Source: Hyalangium versicolor
GTDB taxonomy: Bacteria; Myxococcota; Myxococcia; Myxococcales; Myxococcaceae
Direction: 5' to 3'
DNA length: 64,000 nucleotides
Assembly (NCBI RefSeq): GCF_020103695.1
Contig: NZ_JAHXBF010000039.1
Location: 1-64,000 of the forward strand
Shown: positions 10,677-20,310 of the stretch, piece by piece
Numbering within the stretch: the first letter of the stretch is position 1
How the letters are laid out: each line of letters begins with the position of its first letter
Translations under genes and position numbers: made by a program
Notes under the pieces: generated by a model
Database searches by the model: none
What the model was told of the DNA's origin: nothing
The model's input: the letters and a program-made list of their open reading frames with translations, nothing else

Positions 10677-12328
10677 GCCATCACCTCGAGCAGCGGAGCC
10701 AGCGTCGCCACGACATCGGCGCCGAGGAAGATGAAGCCATCGACGCCTGCCTCGCGCAATGACGCCTCGAGCGCTCCGGGGCGGCCCGCGAGCAGCACGC
10801 GCTTGCAGCCGAGAGCCTTCAGCGCGCGGGCCCGGGCTGGCGCTTCGGCGGCGTAGCGCTCGTCGGTGCCGCACAGGCAGACGACGGCGGCGCGCTCGTC
10901 CCCGGTGGTCTCGCGCGTCTTCAGCCCGCCAGCAGCGAAGAAGCCCGCCGCGAAGCCAGTCCGTGGACGTGACTCGGCGAACGAGCCCAGCGTGACGAGC
11001 AGCACGTCAGGGAGACTCAGCGCTTCGGCCTTTGCGCGCAGCGCCTCGAGCGGCCACGCGTCGCGGCGCAATGGAAAGCGCTGCGCGGCGGGGTCGCCTT
11101 GGGTCGGCGCCGGCCTCGGCAGCACCTCGTCGAGGTTGGCGAAATCACCCACCCCCAGCACCGGTAGCTTGCGCTTGGAGACCTGCTCGGCCCGGGTCTG
11201 CGCAGCCGCCGCGAGCCGCGCGGCCAGCGTGCCGCTTGCGAGGGCGGCGGCGAGGCCTCCCTCCCGCTCCAGGGCTTGGAAGCGTCTCCATGCCTCGCGC
11301 GCCAGGGCGTCGGTGAGGGTCTCAAAGGCATACGCGCCGCCAGCGGGATCAGCGACATGCCCCAGCGCGCTCTCCTCACGCAAGACGAGCCCCGTGTTGC
11401 GGGCCACGCGGTGCCCGAGGGCCGAGGCAGGCCCGAGCGCTTCGTCGAAGGCGAGCGGGGTGACGAGATCGGCTCCGCCGAGCACCGCGGCGAAGGTCTG
11501 CGTGGTGACGCGTAGCATGTTCACCCACGGATCCCTCGCGGTCATCGTGCGGGAGGAGCACACCGCATGCACCAGCGCACGCGGAGCGTCCTCGGCCCCT
11601 GCCGCGGCCAGCAGCTTCGCCCAGCACGTGCGCAGAGCGCGCAGCTTGCACAGCTCGAGGAACGTGTCGCGGCCCACGGCCACGCGCAGGGAGAGCGCCG
11701 CAGCCGCCTGCCCAGGGGTGAGCTCCTCGAGCGCTCGCAGGTAGCATGCGCCGGCCGACAACGCGCAGGCGATCTCGTCCGCGGGGTCCGCCCCAGCGTT
11801 GTGATACGGCAGCGTCGAGACCACCAGCGGGGTCCCCCGGGTGCCCACAGCTCGCACCACCGAGGTGAGCGTGGCGAGTTCGTCCTTCAATGCCGAGACC
11901 GGAGCGAGCTCGAGCGCGCACGTGGCGAGAGGGTCGATCCCGAGGATGAAGCCATCCTGTGAGGGCGCCCGGCTCGCCACCGTGGAAGCTGGCAGCGCGC
12001 CTGGGTCGAGCACGTAGAACGTCCGCAGGTCCGCCGGCACCTCGCCAAGAGGCACCCACAGCGCGTCGGCGCCCGACGCGACATCCTCCCTCAAGGCCGC
12101 TTCGTCCGCCCGCTCGCCATGCCGCATGCAGATACGGAACGGCCGAGCGGATGGCTCGCGCCACAGGGGCGTGGCGGGCCTGTCTGTATACAGCGGAGCC
12201 ACTCTCACGCCCTCGAGCGCCTGGTACACCAGCGCCTTCTCGAAGGGCACACCGGCCAGCTCTTTGTCGACCAGCGCGCGCCAGTCTCCAAGCGTGGTGG
12301 GCGGAAAACCTGAAGGGGCAGTGCTCAT
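10673..12328 (-). CDS. mutA: methylmalonyl-CoA mutase, small subunit
   Basis: This 551-residue subunit has the mutase barrel fold but lacks the catalytic B12-binding signature, as usual for MutA. Recognisable parts are the FPPTTLGDWRALVDKELAGVPF start region, a VHAVCSSRTMTARDPWVNML segment equivalent to the large subunit's HCQTSGWSLT region, and a degenerate C-terminal domain. It is shorter than many MutA proteins (about 600-640). It forms the heterodimer with MutB, whose start codon overlaps its stop. It follows icmF after 33 bp on the same strand. Confidence 0.92.
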
Positions 12329-12361
12329 CTCATTCGACCCCGAGCGCCGTGCGCGTCATCG

Positions 12362-15300
12362 TTACATGTTCCGGCGGTACTGCCCCCCCACGCGATACAT
12401 CGCGCGCGAGAGCTGTCCGAGCGTACAGACCTTACATGCCTCTATCAGGGCGCTGAACACGTTCTGTCCGTCGAGCGCGGCGCGCTGCACCTGCTCGAGC
12501 GCCTTGGGAGCTGCCTCCTCGTTGCGCTTCCAGAACGCATTGCGAGCGTCGATGGCATAGTCCTTCTCCTCCTTCGTCGCGCGAATGACCTCGGGGGGAG
12601 TGAGGGTCGGTGACCCTTTTTGATCGAGGAAGGTGTTCACCCCGATGAGGGGGAGCGCGCCGTTGTGCTTCAGCGTCTCGTAGTACAGCGACTCTTCCTG
12701 GATCTTCGACCGCTGGTACATGCGCTCCATCGCGCCGAGCACGCCGCCGCGCTCGGACAGGGCCCGGAACTCGGCCAGCACCGCGTTCTCGACGAGATCG
12801 GTCAGCTCTTCGACGACGAAGGATCCCTGTGTGGGATTCTCGTTCTTGGCGAGGCCGAACTCCTTGTTGATGACCAGCTGAATCGCCAGCGCGCGCCGCA
12901 CGCTCTCTTCGGTCGGCGTGGTGATGGCCTCGTCGTAGGCGTTGGTGTGCAGGGAGTTGCAGTTGTCTTGAAGGGCGAGCAGCGCCTGCAGCGTGGTGCG
13001 GATGTCGTTGAAGGCGATCTCCTGCGCGTGCAGTGACCGGCCCGATGTCTGGATGTGATACTTCAACTTCTGCGAGCGCTCATTGCCTCCGTACTTGTCG
13101 CGGATCGTGCGCGACCAGATGCGGCGGGCGACCCGCCCGATGACCGTGTACTCAGGGTCCATGCCGTTCGAGAAGAAGAACGACAGGTTCGGCGCGAAGT
13201 CGTCGATGTGCATCCCGCGTGACAGGTAGTACTCGACGAAGGTGAAACCATTGGAGAGCGTGAAGGCGAGCTGCGAGATGGGGTTCGCCCCGGCCTCGGC
13301 GATGTGGTACCCGGAGATCGATACCGAGTAGAAGTTCCGGACCTTGCTGTCGATGAAGTACTGCTGGATGTCGCCCATCATTCGCAGGGCGAACTCGGTG
13401 GAGAAGATGCAGGTGTTCTGCGCCTGGTCCTCTTTCAGGATGTCGGCCTGCACCGTGCCTCGTACCTGGGACAGCGTCGCCGCGCGGATCTTCTCGTAGA
13501 CGTCGTGCGGCAGCACCTCATCGCCAGACACCCCCAGCAGCATCAGGCCCAGTCCGTCGTTGCCGTCGGGCAGCGCCCCCTGGTAGCGCGGGCGCTCGAC
13601 TCCGCGCTGTGCGTACAGCGCCGCGATCTTCTCTTCGACCTCCTGCGTCTTGCCCTGGGCGCGGATCCACTTCTCGCAGCCTTGATCGATGGCCGCGTTC
13701 AAGAAGAAGCCCAACAGCATCGGCGCGGGGCCGTTGATGGTCATCGAGACCGACGTCGCCGGGTCGGCCAGGTCGAACCCGGAGTAGAGCTTCTTCGCAT
13801 CATCGACGCTGGCGATGCTGACGCCCGAGTTGCCCACCTTGCCGTAGATATCGGGTCTCGAGTCGGGGTCCTCGCCGTACAGCGTCACCGAGTCGAACGC
13901 CGTCGACAGCCGCTTGGCGGGCAGCCCGCGCGACACATAGTGGAAGCGGCGGTTGGTGCGCTCAGGCCCTCCTTCACCCGCGAACATGCGGGCTGGGTCT
14001 TCGTTGTCCCGCTTCAGCGGGAACACGCCCGCGGTGAAGGGGAACTGGCCGGGAGGCGCTTCACGCAGCAGCCACGTGAGCACGTCGCCCCAGTCCTCGT
14101 ACTTCGGCAGGGACACCTTGGGGATCCGCAGGTGGGAGAGCGACTCAGAGAAGAGGTCGAGTTCGATGACCTTGTCACGCACCTGGAATTGATACTTCGC
14201 CGCCGCATACCTGCGCCGGGTCGCAGGCCACTCGTCGAGCAGCCGCTTGCACTCGGGGTGCAGGCGGGACTCGAGGTCCCGGTAGAGCTCGTCGAGCTCG
14301 CGCACATACGAGGGCTCTCCCTCGATGCGCTGGGTCACCTGCACCACGTCGTCCTTGCCCGAGGGCTCGATGATCTCGAGCCGCTTCTTGCCGACGTTCG
14401 CGCGCAGCGTCTCGATGGTGCCGCGCAGCTGGTACATGCGCCGCGCGATGATCGCCTGCTCGCGCACGAAGGCGTCATAGGCCTCGCAGGTCTCGGAGAT
14501 CTCGGCGAGGTAGCGCGTCCGCTCGGGGGGGATGATCCACCGCTTCTCGCTCATGCCGGGAGTCAGCTCCTTGCGCGTCGCGAGCGGCGCGCTGGTCTTC
14601 TTCGCCAGGGTGTCGATGATCGCGCGGTACAGCCGGTTCATGCCCGGGTCGTTGAACTGGGAGGCGATGGTGCCGTGCACCGGCACGTCGTCGTCGGCGA
14701 TGTCGAAGGTGTTGTGGTTGCGCCTCCACTGCTTGCGCACGTCGCGCAGGGCGTCGAGCGAACCGCGCTTGTCGAACTTGTTGATGGCGATGATGTCGGC
14801 GAAGTCGAGCATGTCGATCTTCTCGAGCTGGGTCGCCGCGCCGTACTCAGCTGTCATGATGTACAGCGAGACGTCGGCGTGCTCGGTGATCTCGGTGTCC
14901 GACTGGCCGATGCCCGAGGTCTCGACGATGATCAGGTCGAAGCCCGCGGCGCGGCAGATGTCGATCGATTCGCCCACGTGCTTGGAGAGCGCGAGGTTCG
15001 ACTGCCGCGTCGCGAGCGAGCGCATGTACACGCGCGGGTCATCGATCGCGTTCATGCGAATGCGATCTCCCAGGAGCGCGCCGCCCGTCTTTCGCTTGGA
15101 CGGGTCCACCGACAACACCGCGATGGTCTGCTTCGGATCGTCGTCGAGGAAGCGCCGCACCAGCTCGTCGATGAGGCTCGATTTGCCGGAGCCTCCGGTG
15201 CCGGTGATGCCGAGCACGGGAGGGCGCGGGGTGGACACGGGGCGCGCCGCCAGCGCCGCGCGCAGCTGATCTCCGGCCTCGGGGAAGTTCTCGGCGATCG

Positions 15301-15829
15301 TGATGAGGCCGGCGATGGTGCTCGGTTCGCGCCCGGGCAGCGCGTCGAGCAGCGGCTGGAACGCGGGCGCGCGCTTCTCGAAGTCGCTGCGCTGGAGCAG
15401 GTCGTTGATCATGCCCTGCAGGCCCATGGCGCGGCCGTCATCGGGCGAGTAGAGGCGCGAGACTCCGTAGGCGTGCAACTCTTCGATCTCCGTCGGCAGG
15501 ATGGTGCCGCCCCCACCGCCGAAGACGAGCGTCCGCGCGTTCGCCCGCTTCAGCAGATCGATCATGTACTTGAAGAACTCGACATGGCCGCCCTGGTACG
15601 ACGTGATGGCGATGCCCTGGACATCCTCCTGGATCGCGCAGTTCACGATCTCCGCGACCGAGCGGTTGTGCCCCAGGTGGATGACCTCGGCGCCTGACGC
15701 CTGCATCAGGCGCCGCATCACGTTGATCGCGGCGTCGTGGCCGTCGAACAGGGAGGCTGCGCTCACCAGCCGGATGTGGTGGGTGGGCTTGTAGGGCCCA
15801 ACCACTGGGCGCGAGACGAGACGGGACAT
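12362..15829 (-). CDS. icmF: fused isobutyryl-CoA mutase IcmF
   Basis: The frame encodes 1155 residues in three parts: an N-terminal B12 domain (about 18-140; SLFDGHDAAIN is the lower-ligand motif), a MeaB-like G domain (about 200-470; GTGGSGKSSLIDEL, VETSGIGQSDTEI, NKFD), and the substrate-binding mutase barrel (about 560-1150; SVSMTINGPAP, LKEDQAQNTCIFSTE, HIQTSGRSLHAQEI). This order is diagnostic of IcmF, which interconverts isobutyryl-CoA and n-butyryl-CoA and can act on isovaleryl/pivalyl-CoA. I chose ATG 15829; the open frame upstream is antisense to the VOC gene, whose stop is 4 nt before. The internal G domain means it does not depend on the separate MeaB downstream. Confidence 0.95.
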   Translation of the reverse strand: MSRLVSRPVVGPYKPTHHIRLVSAASLFDGHDAAINVMRRLMQASGAEVIHLGHNRSVAEIVNCAIQEDVQGIAITSYQGGHVEFFKYMIDLLKRANARTLVFGGGGGTILPTEIEELHAYGVSRLYSPDDGRAMGLQGMINDLLQRSDFEKRAPAFQPLLDALPGREPSTIAGLITIAENFPEAGDQLRAALAARPVSTPRPPVLGITGTGGSGKSSLIDELVRRFLDDDPKQTIAVLSVDPSKRKTGGALLGDRIRMNAIDDPRVYMRSLATRQSNLALSKHVGESIDICRAAGFDLIIVETSGIGQSDTEITEHADVSLYIMTAEYGAATQLEKIDMLDFADIIAINKFDKRGSLDALRDVRKQWRRNHNTFDIADDDVPVHGTIASQFNDPGMNRLYRAIIDTLAKKTSAPLATRKELTPGMSEKRWIIPPERTRYLAEISETCEAYDAFVREQAIIARRMYQLRGTIETLRANVGKKRLEIIEPSGKDDVVQVTQRIEGEPSYVRELDELYRDLESRLHPECKRLLDEWPATRRRYAAAKYQFQVRDKVIELDLFSESLSHLRIPKVSLPKYEDWGDVLTWLLREAPPGQFPFTAGVFPLKRDNEDPARMFAGEGGPERTNRRFHYVSRGLPAKRLSTAFDSVTLYGEDPDSRPDIYGKVGNSGVSIASVDDAKKLYSGFDLADPATSVSMTINGPAPMLLGFFLNAAIDQGCEKWIRAQGKTQEVEEKIAALYAQRGVERPRYQGALPDGNDGLGLMLLGVSGDEVLPHDVYEKIRAATLSQVRGTVQADILKEDQAQNTCIFSTEFALRMMGDIQQYFIDSKVRNFYSVSISGYHIAEAGANPISQLAFTLSNGFTFVEYYLSRGMHIDDFAPNLSFFFSNGMDPEYTVIGRVARRIWSRTIRDKYGGNERSQKLKYHIQTSGRSLHAQEIAFNDIRTTLQALLALQDNCNSLHTNAYDEAITTPTEESVRRALAIQLVINKEFGLAKNENPTQGSFVVEELTDLVENAVLAEFRALSERGGVLGAMERMYQRSKIQEESLYYETLKHNGALPLIGVNTFLDQKGSPTLTPPEVIRATKEEKDYAIDARNAFWKRNEEAAPKALEQVQRAALDGQNVFSALIEACKVCTLGQLSRAMYRVGGQYRRNM

Positions 15830-15833
15830 GGTG

Positions 15834-16292
15834 TCAGTTGCCTTTCTGGCGCAGCATGGCCGCCGAGCGGCGCTGCAACTCTTCGGGCGAGACCTCTTCG
15901 ATGACGGTGTGGAGCGTCCACCGATTGCCGACGGGGTCGACGATACCTGCGGTGCGGTGCCCGTAGATCTGATCCACGGGAGCGTGGAGCGAGCGGGCGC
16001 CGGACTCCAACGCGCGGCGGTAGGTCTCGTCAACGTCGTCGCAGTACAGGCCCAACGCGCAAGGCATCGGCGAAGCCCCCATCCGCGGCGCGCTGATCAT
16101 CACCAGCGAGTCCTTGATCAACACCTCCGCGTGCAGCACGTTGCCGTCGGGCAGTGCCACGCGCTTGAGCAGCACGGCACCGAACACGTCGCAGAGAAAG
16201 TCGAGCAGCGTGGGGATGTGGTTCACGATCAGCGCCGGGTTGACCGCGTGGTGCCCCCAAGGTCTTGGCGTCGTGCCCATCGTCTTCGCCAT
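15834..16292 (-). CDS. VOC-family (PhnB/glyoxalase-like) protein
   Basis: This small vicinal-oxygen-chelate protein has 152 residues from ATG 16292; a GTG at 16298 would add two. It has the NPALIVNHIPTLLDFLCDVF start, a GLYCDDVDETYRRALESGA middle and the DPVGNRWTLHTVIEEVSPEE tail typical of PhnB-like proteins. Methylmalonyl-CoA epimerase is also a VOC protein and would make sense in this operon, but the tail and overall pattern fit the PhnB-like group better, so I do not call it an epimerase. It is the first gene of the icmF-mutA-mutB-meaB unit (4-bp gap to icmF). A promoter-like TATA region (16331-16340) and a paired operator site (16360-16375) lie upstream. Confidence 0.8.
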   Translation of the reverse strand: MAKTMGTTPRPWGHHAVNPALIVNHIPTLLDFLCDVFGAVLLKRVALPDGNVLHAEVLIKDSLVMISAPRMGASPMPCALGLYCDDVDETYRRALESGARSLHAPVDQIYGHRTAGIVDPVGNRWTLHTVIEEVSPEELQRRSAAMLRQKGN

Positions 16293-16359
16293 ATACACAC
16301 GGCGCTTCCACCCGGCAAAGCATGAAGGTGCCTATAAATTCGCGGCTCTAACGCACGAC

Positions 16360-16375
16360 TTGCGAAGTTTGCGAA
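16360..16375 (-). promoter_or_regulatory. paired TTGCGAA operator upstream of the VOC-icmF-mut operon
   Basis: The plus strand reads TTGCGAAGTTTGCGAA, two head-to-tail TTGCGAA units. It lies about 70 bp upstream of the VOC start and just upstream of a minus-strand AATTTATAGG (-10-like, 16331-16340). It resembles the RamB box of actinobacteria (AAAGTTTGCAAA type). The regulator of that family is encoded next door at 16412. Binding is inferred. Confidence 0.6.
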
Positions 16376-16411
16376 TGAGCTGAGGCCCCGAAACGCACCT
16401 GGGCTGCCGGC

Positions 16412-17836
16412 TCACGCCACGGAGTAGGGCTCGAGGCGCCTCTCGTTCTCGTCCACGACGACCTTGCCGCCGAGGGGCGGGAACGCGCGCTGTGGGCAGG
16501 CCGTGCGCTCGCACACCTTACACCCCGCGCCGATGGGCGTAGGGGCGCTGGGATCTTCCAGGTCGAGACCCTTCGAGTACACGAGCCGACCTGCATGGCG
16601 CACGTCGCACCCGAGGGCGATCGCGAAGGTCTTGCTCGGCGCGGCGTAACCGCCGTGCTCCCGTGACACCGTCCGCGCGATCCACAGATATGTCCGGCCG
16701 TCAGGCATCTGGGCGAGCTGCCTCAGGATGCGACCCGGTTGCGCGAAGGCCTCATAGACATTCCACAGCGGGCACGTTCCACCGACGCGCGAGAAGTGAA
16801 AGTCGGTGGCCGATTGGCGCTTCGAGATGTTGCCGGCGCGATCGACGCGAATGAAGAAGAAGGGGACCCCGCGCGCGTCGGCGCGCTGCAGCGTGCTGAG
16901 GCGGTGGCAGGTGACCTCGAACCCGACCCCGAAGCGCTGCCGGAGCCGATCGATGTCGTAGCGCAACTCCTCCGCTGCCTCGAGGAAGAGGCGGTAGGGC
17001 ATGATGAGCGCGCCCGCGAAGTAGTTGGCAAGCCCGATGCGCGCCAGCGAGCGGGCCTCGTCGCTCGAGAAGCGGGTCTCGTCGACCAGGCGTTGGATGA
17101 GCTCCCCAAACTCCAGGAAGGCGAGCTGCGTGGCCATCTGAAACGCCCGCTGGCCGGCCGACAGATGGCTGGCGAGCACCAGTCGCCGTTCGCGCGGCTC
17201 GTACTTGCGCTGAGACGAAGGCGCGGCGGGCTCGTCTCCACTGACGATGAGCTTCACGCCGTGCCGCTGTGTGAGCCGCTCGGAGAGACCACTGGTCACC
17301 TCGCCGATGCGCAGCTTCGCTTCCGCGAAGAGCCGCTCCGCCACCGTCTCGAGTTCGTCCACATGGTTGTTCCGCGCGTAGAAGAAGTCTCGAACCTCCT
17401 CGAAGGGCATCAGCGGAAGCGAGGAAGCGACGTGGCGTGCTCCGCCCCCGAGCCGATCCGCCATCGCGTCCGCCCGGTCGACCGCCTCGCGGAGTCGGCG
17501 GTGCATCGTGACCAGCGCACGGCCGATGGTGGGCATGCGGCTCGCGAACTCGCGCAACTCCGCGGCAGCAATGGGCTCCTCGAGGGCCGCGGCGGAGAGG
17601 GCGTCCCGGATGTCTGAGATCAGGCGCGCTTCCGCTTCCTCCGAGAAGACCTGCACGTCGACGCCGAAGGTGGCGCTCACCTTGACCAGCACAGGGACGG
17701 TGAGGGGCCGCTCGTCGTTCTCGAGCTGGTTGTAGTAGCTCGGCGAGAGCCCGAGCGCTCGCGCGGCGGCGATCTGGCTCATCTGGCGCTGCTCTCTCAA
17801 GCGCCGGAGGCGGACACCCATGAAGCTCTTGGTCAT
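16412..17836 (-). CDS. XRE-family short-chain acyl-CoA regulator (ScfR/RamB-like)
   Basis: The frame encodes 474 residues from ATG 17836. The N-terminal helix-turn-helix (about 5-65) reads VRLRRLREQRQMSQIAAARA then SPSYYNQLENDERPLTVPVL. The middle (about 170-300) is an ImmA/IrrE-like segment without a clear HExxH, so it is probably not a protease. The C-terminal ScfR domain (formerly DUF2083; about 300-474) includes a Cys cluster (CKVCERTACPQRAFP). Relatives such as RamB control acetate, propionate and glyoxylate-cycle genes in response to acyl-CoA. Adjacent genes for propionyl-CoA and butyryl-CoA carbon-skeleton rearrangement fit such a role. Paired TTGCGAA sites before this gene, the mutase operon and metE suggest autoregulation and a small regulon. 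Confidence 0.85.
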   Translation of the reverse strand: MTKSFMGVRLRRLREQRQMSQIAAARALGLSPSYYNQLENDERPLTVPVLVKVSATFGVDVQVFSEEAEARLISDIRDALSAAALEEPIAAAELREFASRMPTIGRALVTMHRRLREAVDRADAMADRLGGGARHVASSLPLMPFEEVRDFFYARNNHVDELETVAERLFAEAKLRIGEVTSGLSERLTQRHGVKLIVSGDEPAAPSSQRKYEPRERRLVLASHLSAGQRAFQMATQLAFLEFGELIQRLVDETRFSSDEARSLARIGLANYFAGALIMPYRLFLEAAEELRYDIDRLRQRFGVGFEVTCHRLSTLQRADARGVPFFFIRVDRAGNISKRQSATDFHFSRVGGTCPLWNVYEAFAQPGRILRQLAQMPDGRTYLWIARTVSREHGGYAAPSKTFAIALGCDVRHAGRLVYSKGLDLEDPSAPTPIGAGCKVCERTACPQRAFPPLGGKVVVDENERRLEPYSVA

Positions 17837-17856
17837 GCGCGAACCTTGTCGCAAGA

Positions 17857-17871
17857 TTCGCAGTTTCGCAA
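17857..17871 (-). promoter_or_regulatory. paired TTGCGAA-type site 21 bp upstream of the ScfR-like regulator gene
   Basis: The plus strand reads TTCGCAGTTTCGCAA; on the minus strand this is TTGCGAAACTGCGAA, again two direct half-sites one turn or less apart. The position right before the regulator's start codon suggests autoregulation. The assignment is by similarity to the sites at 16360 and 17923. Confidence 0.55.
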
Positions 17872-17922
17872 TCCAAGCCCGCAATAATACGCCATTTCAC
17901 GCATTGCTGACGAACCACCATC

Positions 17923-17937
17923 TGCGTACTTTGCGAA
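17923..17937 (+). promoter_or_regulatory. TTGCGAA-type site upstream of metE
   Basis: TGCGTACTTTGCGAA contains one perfect TTTGCGAA and one degenerate half-site (TGCGTA). It ends 26 bp before the metE start codon, a position suited to repression. It shares the motif with the sites before the regulator and the mutase operon. Confidence 0.5.
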
Positions 17938-17963
17938 CCCTTCTTCGAGAAGGGAAGCCACGC

Positions 17964-20300
17964 ATGACTGTGATTGCAGCGAGCCTGGGCCATCCGCGAA
18001 TGGGAAGCACGCGGGAGCTCAAGAAAGCCCTGGAGTCCTACTGGGGTGGGAAGAGCACCTCCAGCGAGTTGCTGGCCACGGCCTCCAGCCTGCGTCGCCA
18101 GCACTGGACGACGATGAAGGACAAGGGCCTCGAGCACATCCCGTGTAACGACTTCTCGCTCTATGACCACGTGCTCGACATGGCTGTGTGCCTGGGCGTG
18201 ATCCCCGAGCGCTATCAGTCACTGCGAGATCCCTTGGAGCGCTACTTCGCCATGGCGCGCGGACGTCAGGACCGACAGCAGGGCCTGGACCTCGCCGCGC
18301 TTGAGATGACGAAGTGGTTCGATACCAACTACCACTACATCGTTCCGGAGCTCGAGGTGGGCCAGCGCTTCCATCTGGATGCCTCGAAGCTGCTGGCGGA
18401 GCTCGAGGAGGCGCGCGCCCTCCGGGTCGATCCCCGTCCCGTGCTGCTCGGGCCTGTCTCCTTCCTGCTGCTCTCGAAGCACGCACCCCACGCGCCGCAG
18501 GGCGCTTCGACCCTGGCGCTGCTCGACGCGGTACTGCCCGTGTATGAGCAACTATTGGCGGTGCTTGCAGAGCGTGGGGTTGCCTGGGTCCAGCTCGACG
18601 AGCCCTGCCTCACGCTGGACCTCACGCCTGCAGCGCGCTCGGCCTACCAGCAAGGGCTCCAGCGGCTGAGCCAACTGCGCAACAGGCCCCGTCTGCTACT
18701 CGCCACCTACTTTGGCGAACTCGGAGCGAACCTGTCGCTCGCCACCGGCTCGGGCTGCGACGCGCTCCATGTGGACCTGGTTCGCGCTCCTTCTCAGCTT
18801 GACGACACGCTGAAGGCCCTTCCGACCTCCATGCGCCTCTCGGTCGGGCTCGTGGATGGAAGAAACGTCTGGAGGACAGACCTCGACGCCGCCCATCAAC
18901 AGGTTCGCCGCGCGGTGCGGGAGCTGGGATCGGACCGCGTCTTCATCGCCCCGTCCTGCTCCCTGCTCCACGTCCCCGAGGACCTGGACAGCGAGAGCAA
19001 GCTCGAGCCGGAGCTCAAGAGCTGGCTGGCCTTCGCGAGCCAGAAGCTGGATGAGGTCCGGGCCCTGGCGAGCGCTGCCGAGCAAGACTCGCCCACGGCG
19101 GCGGCCTTCACGAGTGCGCGAGCGGCCATCGCCAGCCGGCGCGCATCACCGCGCACCCGGAACCCCGCTGTCCGGGCCCGGATGCTCACCGTCGACGAGT
19201 CCATGTCGCGCCGAGGAGCCCCATTCCAGGAGCGAGCCCGCAGGCACCAGGAGCGATTGCGGCTTCCCGTGCTGCCCACCACGACCATTGGCTCGTTTCC
19301 CCAGACGGGCGACGTGCGTGGCGCGCGTGCGGCCTGGCGTGCGGGGCGCCTGAGCTCCGCGGAGTATGACGCCTTCCTGAAGGAAGAGACGCGACGGTGC
19401 ATCGAGAAGCAGGAGGCCATGGGCCTGGATGTGCTCGTCCACGGTGAGTTCGAGCGGAATGACATGGTGGAGTACTTCGGCGAGCAGCTCGATGGGTTCG
19501 TCTTCACCGAGAACGGCTGGGTGCAGAGCTATGGCTCGCGCTGCGTGAAGCCGCCCCTGCTCTATGGAGATGTCGCCCGGCCGCGCCCGATGACTGTCGG
19601 CTGGGCCACCTATGCGCAATCTCTTACGTCCCGGCCCATGAAGGGGATGCTGACGGGTCCCGTCACCATCCTCCAGTGGTCCTTCGTGCGCGACGACCAG
19701 CCCCGGGGTGAGACGTGTCGGCAGATTGCCCTGGCACTGCGTGACGAGGTCCAGGATCTCGAGGCTGCGGGCATCTCCATCATCCAGGTCGACGAGCCCG
19801 CTATCCGCGAGGGGCTCCCGCTGCGACGCCAGGACTGGAAGGACTACCTGCGGTGGGCGGTCGACGCCTTCAAGCTGGCCACGAGTGGGGTCCAGGACGA
19901 GACACAGATCCACACCCATATGTGTTACTCGGAGTTCGGCGACATCCTGGAGGACATCGCGCGCATGGACGCGGACGTGCTGTCCATCGAGACCTCGCGC
20001 TCCAAGCTGGAGTTGCTGGTCGACTTCGCGCGCTTCCAGTACCCCAACGAGATCGGCCCCGGGGTCTACGACATTCATTCTCCCCGCGTGCCCTCGCAGG
20101 AGGAGATGGTGGGCCTGCTCGAAAGGGCTCGCTCCGTCCTGCCGGCAAGCCAACTCTGGGTGAACCCGGATTGCGGCCTGAAGACGCGTGGCTGGCCCGA
20201 GGTGGAGGCCGCGCTCACTCACATGGTGGAGGCCGCGAGAGTGATGCGGGAGCGGCTGGCCGGCCTCCCTCGTCTAGCGTCGCCAGGCAGCCCGTCGTAG
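17964..20300 (+). CDS. metE: cobalamin-independent methionine synthase MetE
   Basis: The frame encodes 778 residues from ATG 17964 (GAAGGGAAG upstream); family length is about 755-770. It transfers a methyl group from 5-methyltetrahydropteroyl-triglutamate to homocysteine. The N-terminal half has the SLGHPRMGSTRELKKALE start; the catalytic half starts at LPVLPTTTIGSFPQT (about 433). Zinc ligands visible are His652 and Cys654 (THMCYSEF) and Cys737 (NPDCGLKTRGW); GPVTILQWSFVRDDQPR and VDEPAIREGLPLR are also typical. The linker around 395-430 is longer than usual. It is divergent from the acyl-CoA regulator gene, with a shared-type operator in between. Confidence 0.95.
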   Translation: MTVIAASLGHPRMGSTRELKKALESYWGGKSTSSELLATASSLRRQHWTTMKDKGLEHIPCNDFSLYDHVLDMAVCLGVIPERYQSLRDPLERYFAMARGRQDRQQGLDLAALEMTKWFDTNYHYIVPELEVGQRFHLDASKLLAELEEARALRVDPRPVLLGPVSFLLLSKHAPHAPQGASTLALLDAVLPVYEQLLAVLAERGVAWVQLDEPCLTLDLTPAARSAYQQGLQRLSQLRNRPRLLLATYFGELGANLSLATGSGCDALHVDLVRAPSQLDDTLKALPTSMRLSVGLVDGRNVWRTDLDAAHQQVRRAVRELGSDRVFIAPSCSLLHVPEDLDSESKLEPELKSWLAFASQKLDEVRALASAAEQDSPTAAAFTSARAAIASRRASPRTRNPAVRARMLTVDESMSRRGAPFQERARRHQERLRLPVLPTTTIGSFPQTGDVRGARAAWRAGRLSSAEYDAFLKEETRRCIEKQEAMGLDVLVHGEFERNDMVEYFGEQLDGFVFTENGWVQSYGSRCVKPPLLYGDVARPRPMTVGWATYAQSLTSRPMKGMLTGPVTILQWSFVRDDQPRGETCRQIALALRDEVQDLEAAGISIIQVDEPAIREGLPLRRQDWKDYLRWAVDAFKLATSGVQDETQIHTHMCYSEFGDILEDIARMDADVLSIETSRSKLELLVDFARFQYPNEIGPGVYDIHSPRVPSQEEMVGLLERARSVLPASQLWVNPDCGLKTRGWPEVEAALTHMVEAARVMRERLAGLPRLASPGSPS

Positions 20301-20310
20301 GGTGGATGCG

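Noticed and set aside
13304..15697. 797-codon plus-strand frame
   Set aside because: It is antisense to icmF. Its composition (His/Arg/Val/Leu-rich, no motif) is that of a GC-rich shadow frame.
15834..16292. Calling the VOC protein a methylmalonyl-CoA epimerase
   Set aside because: The C-terminal VSPEELQRR pattern fits PhnB-like proteins. Operon position alone is not enough.
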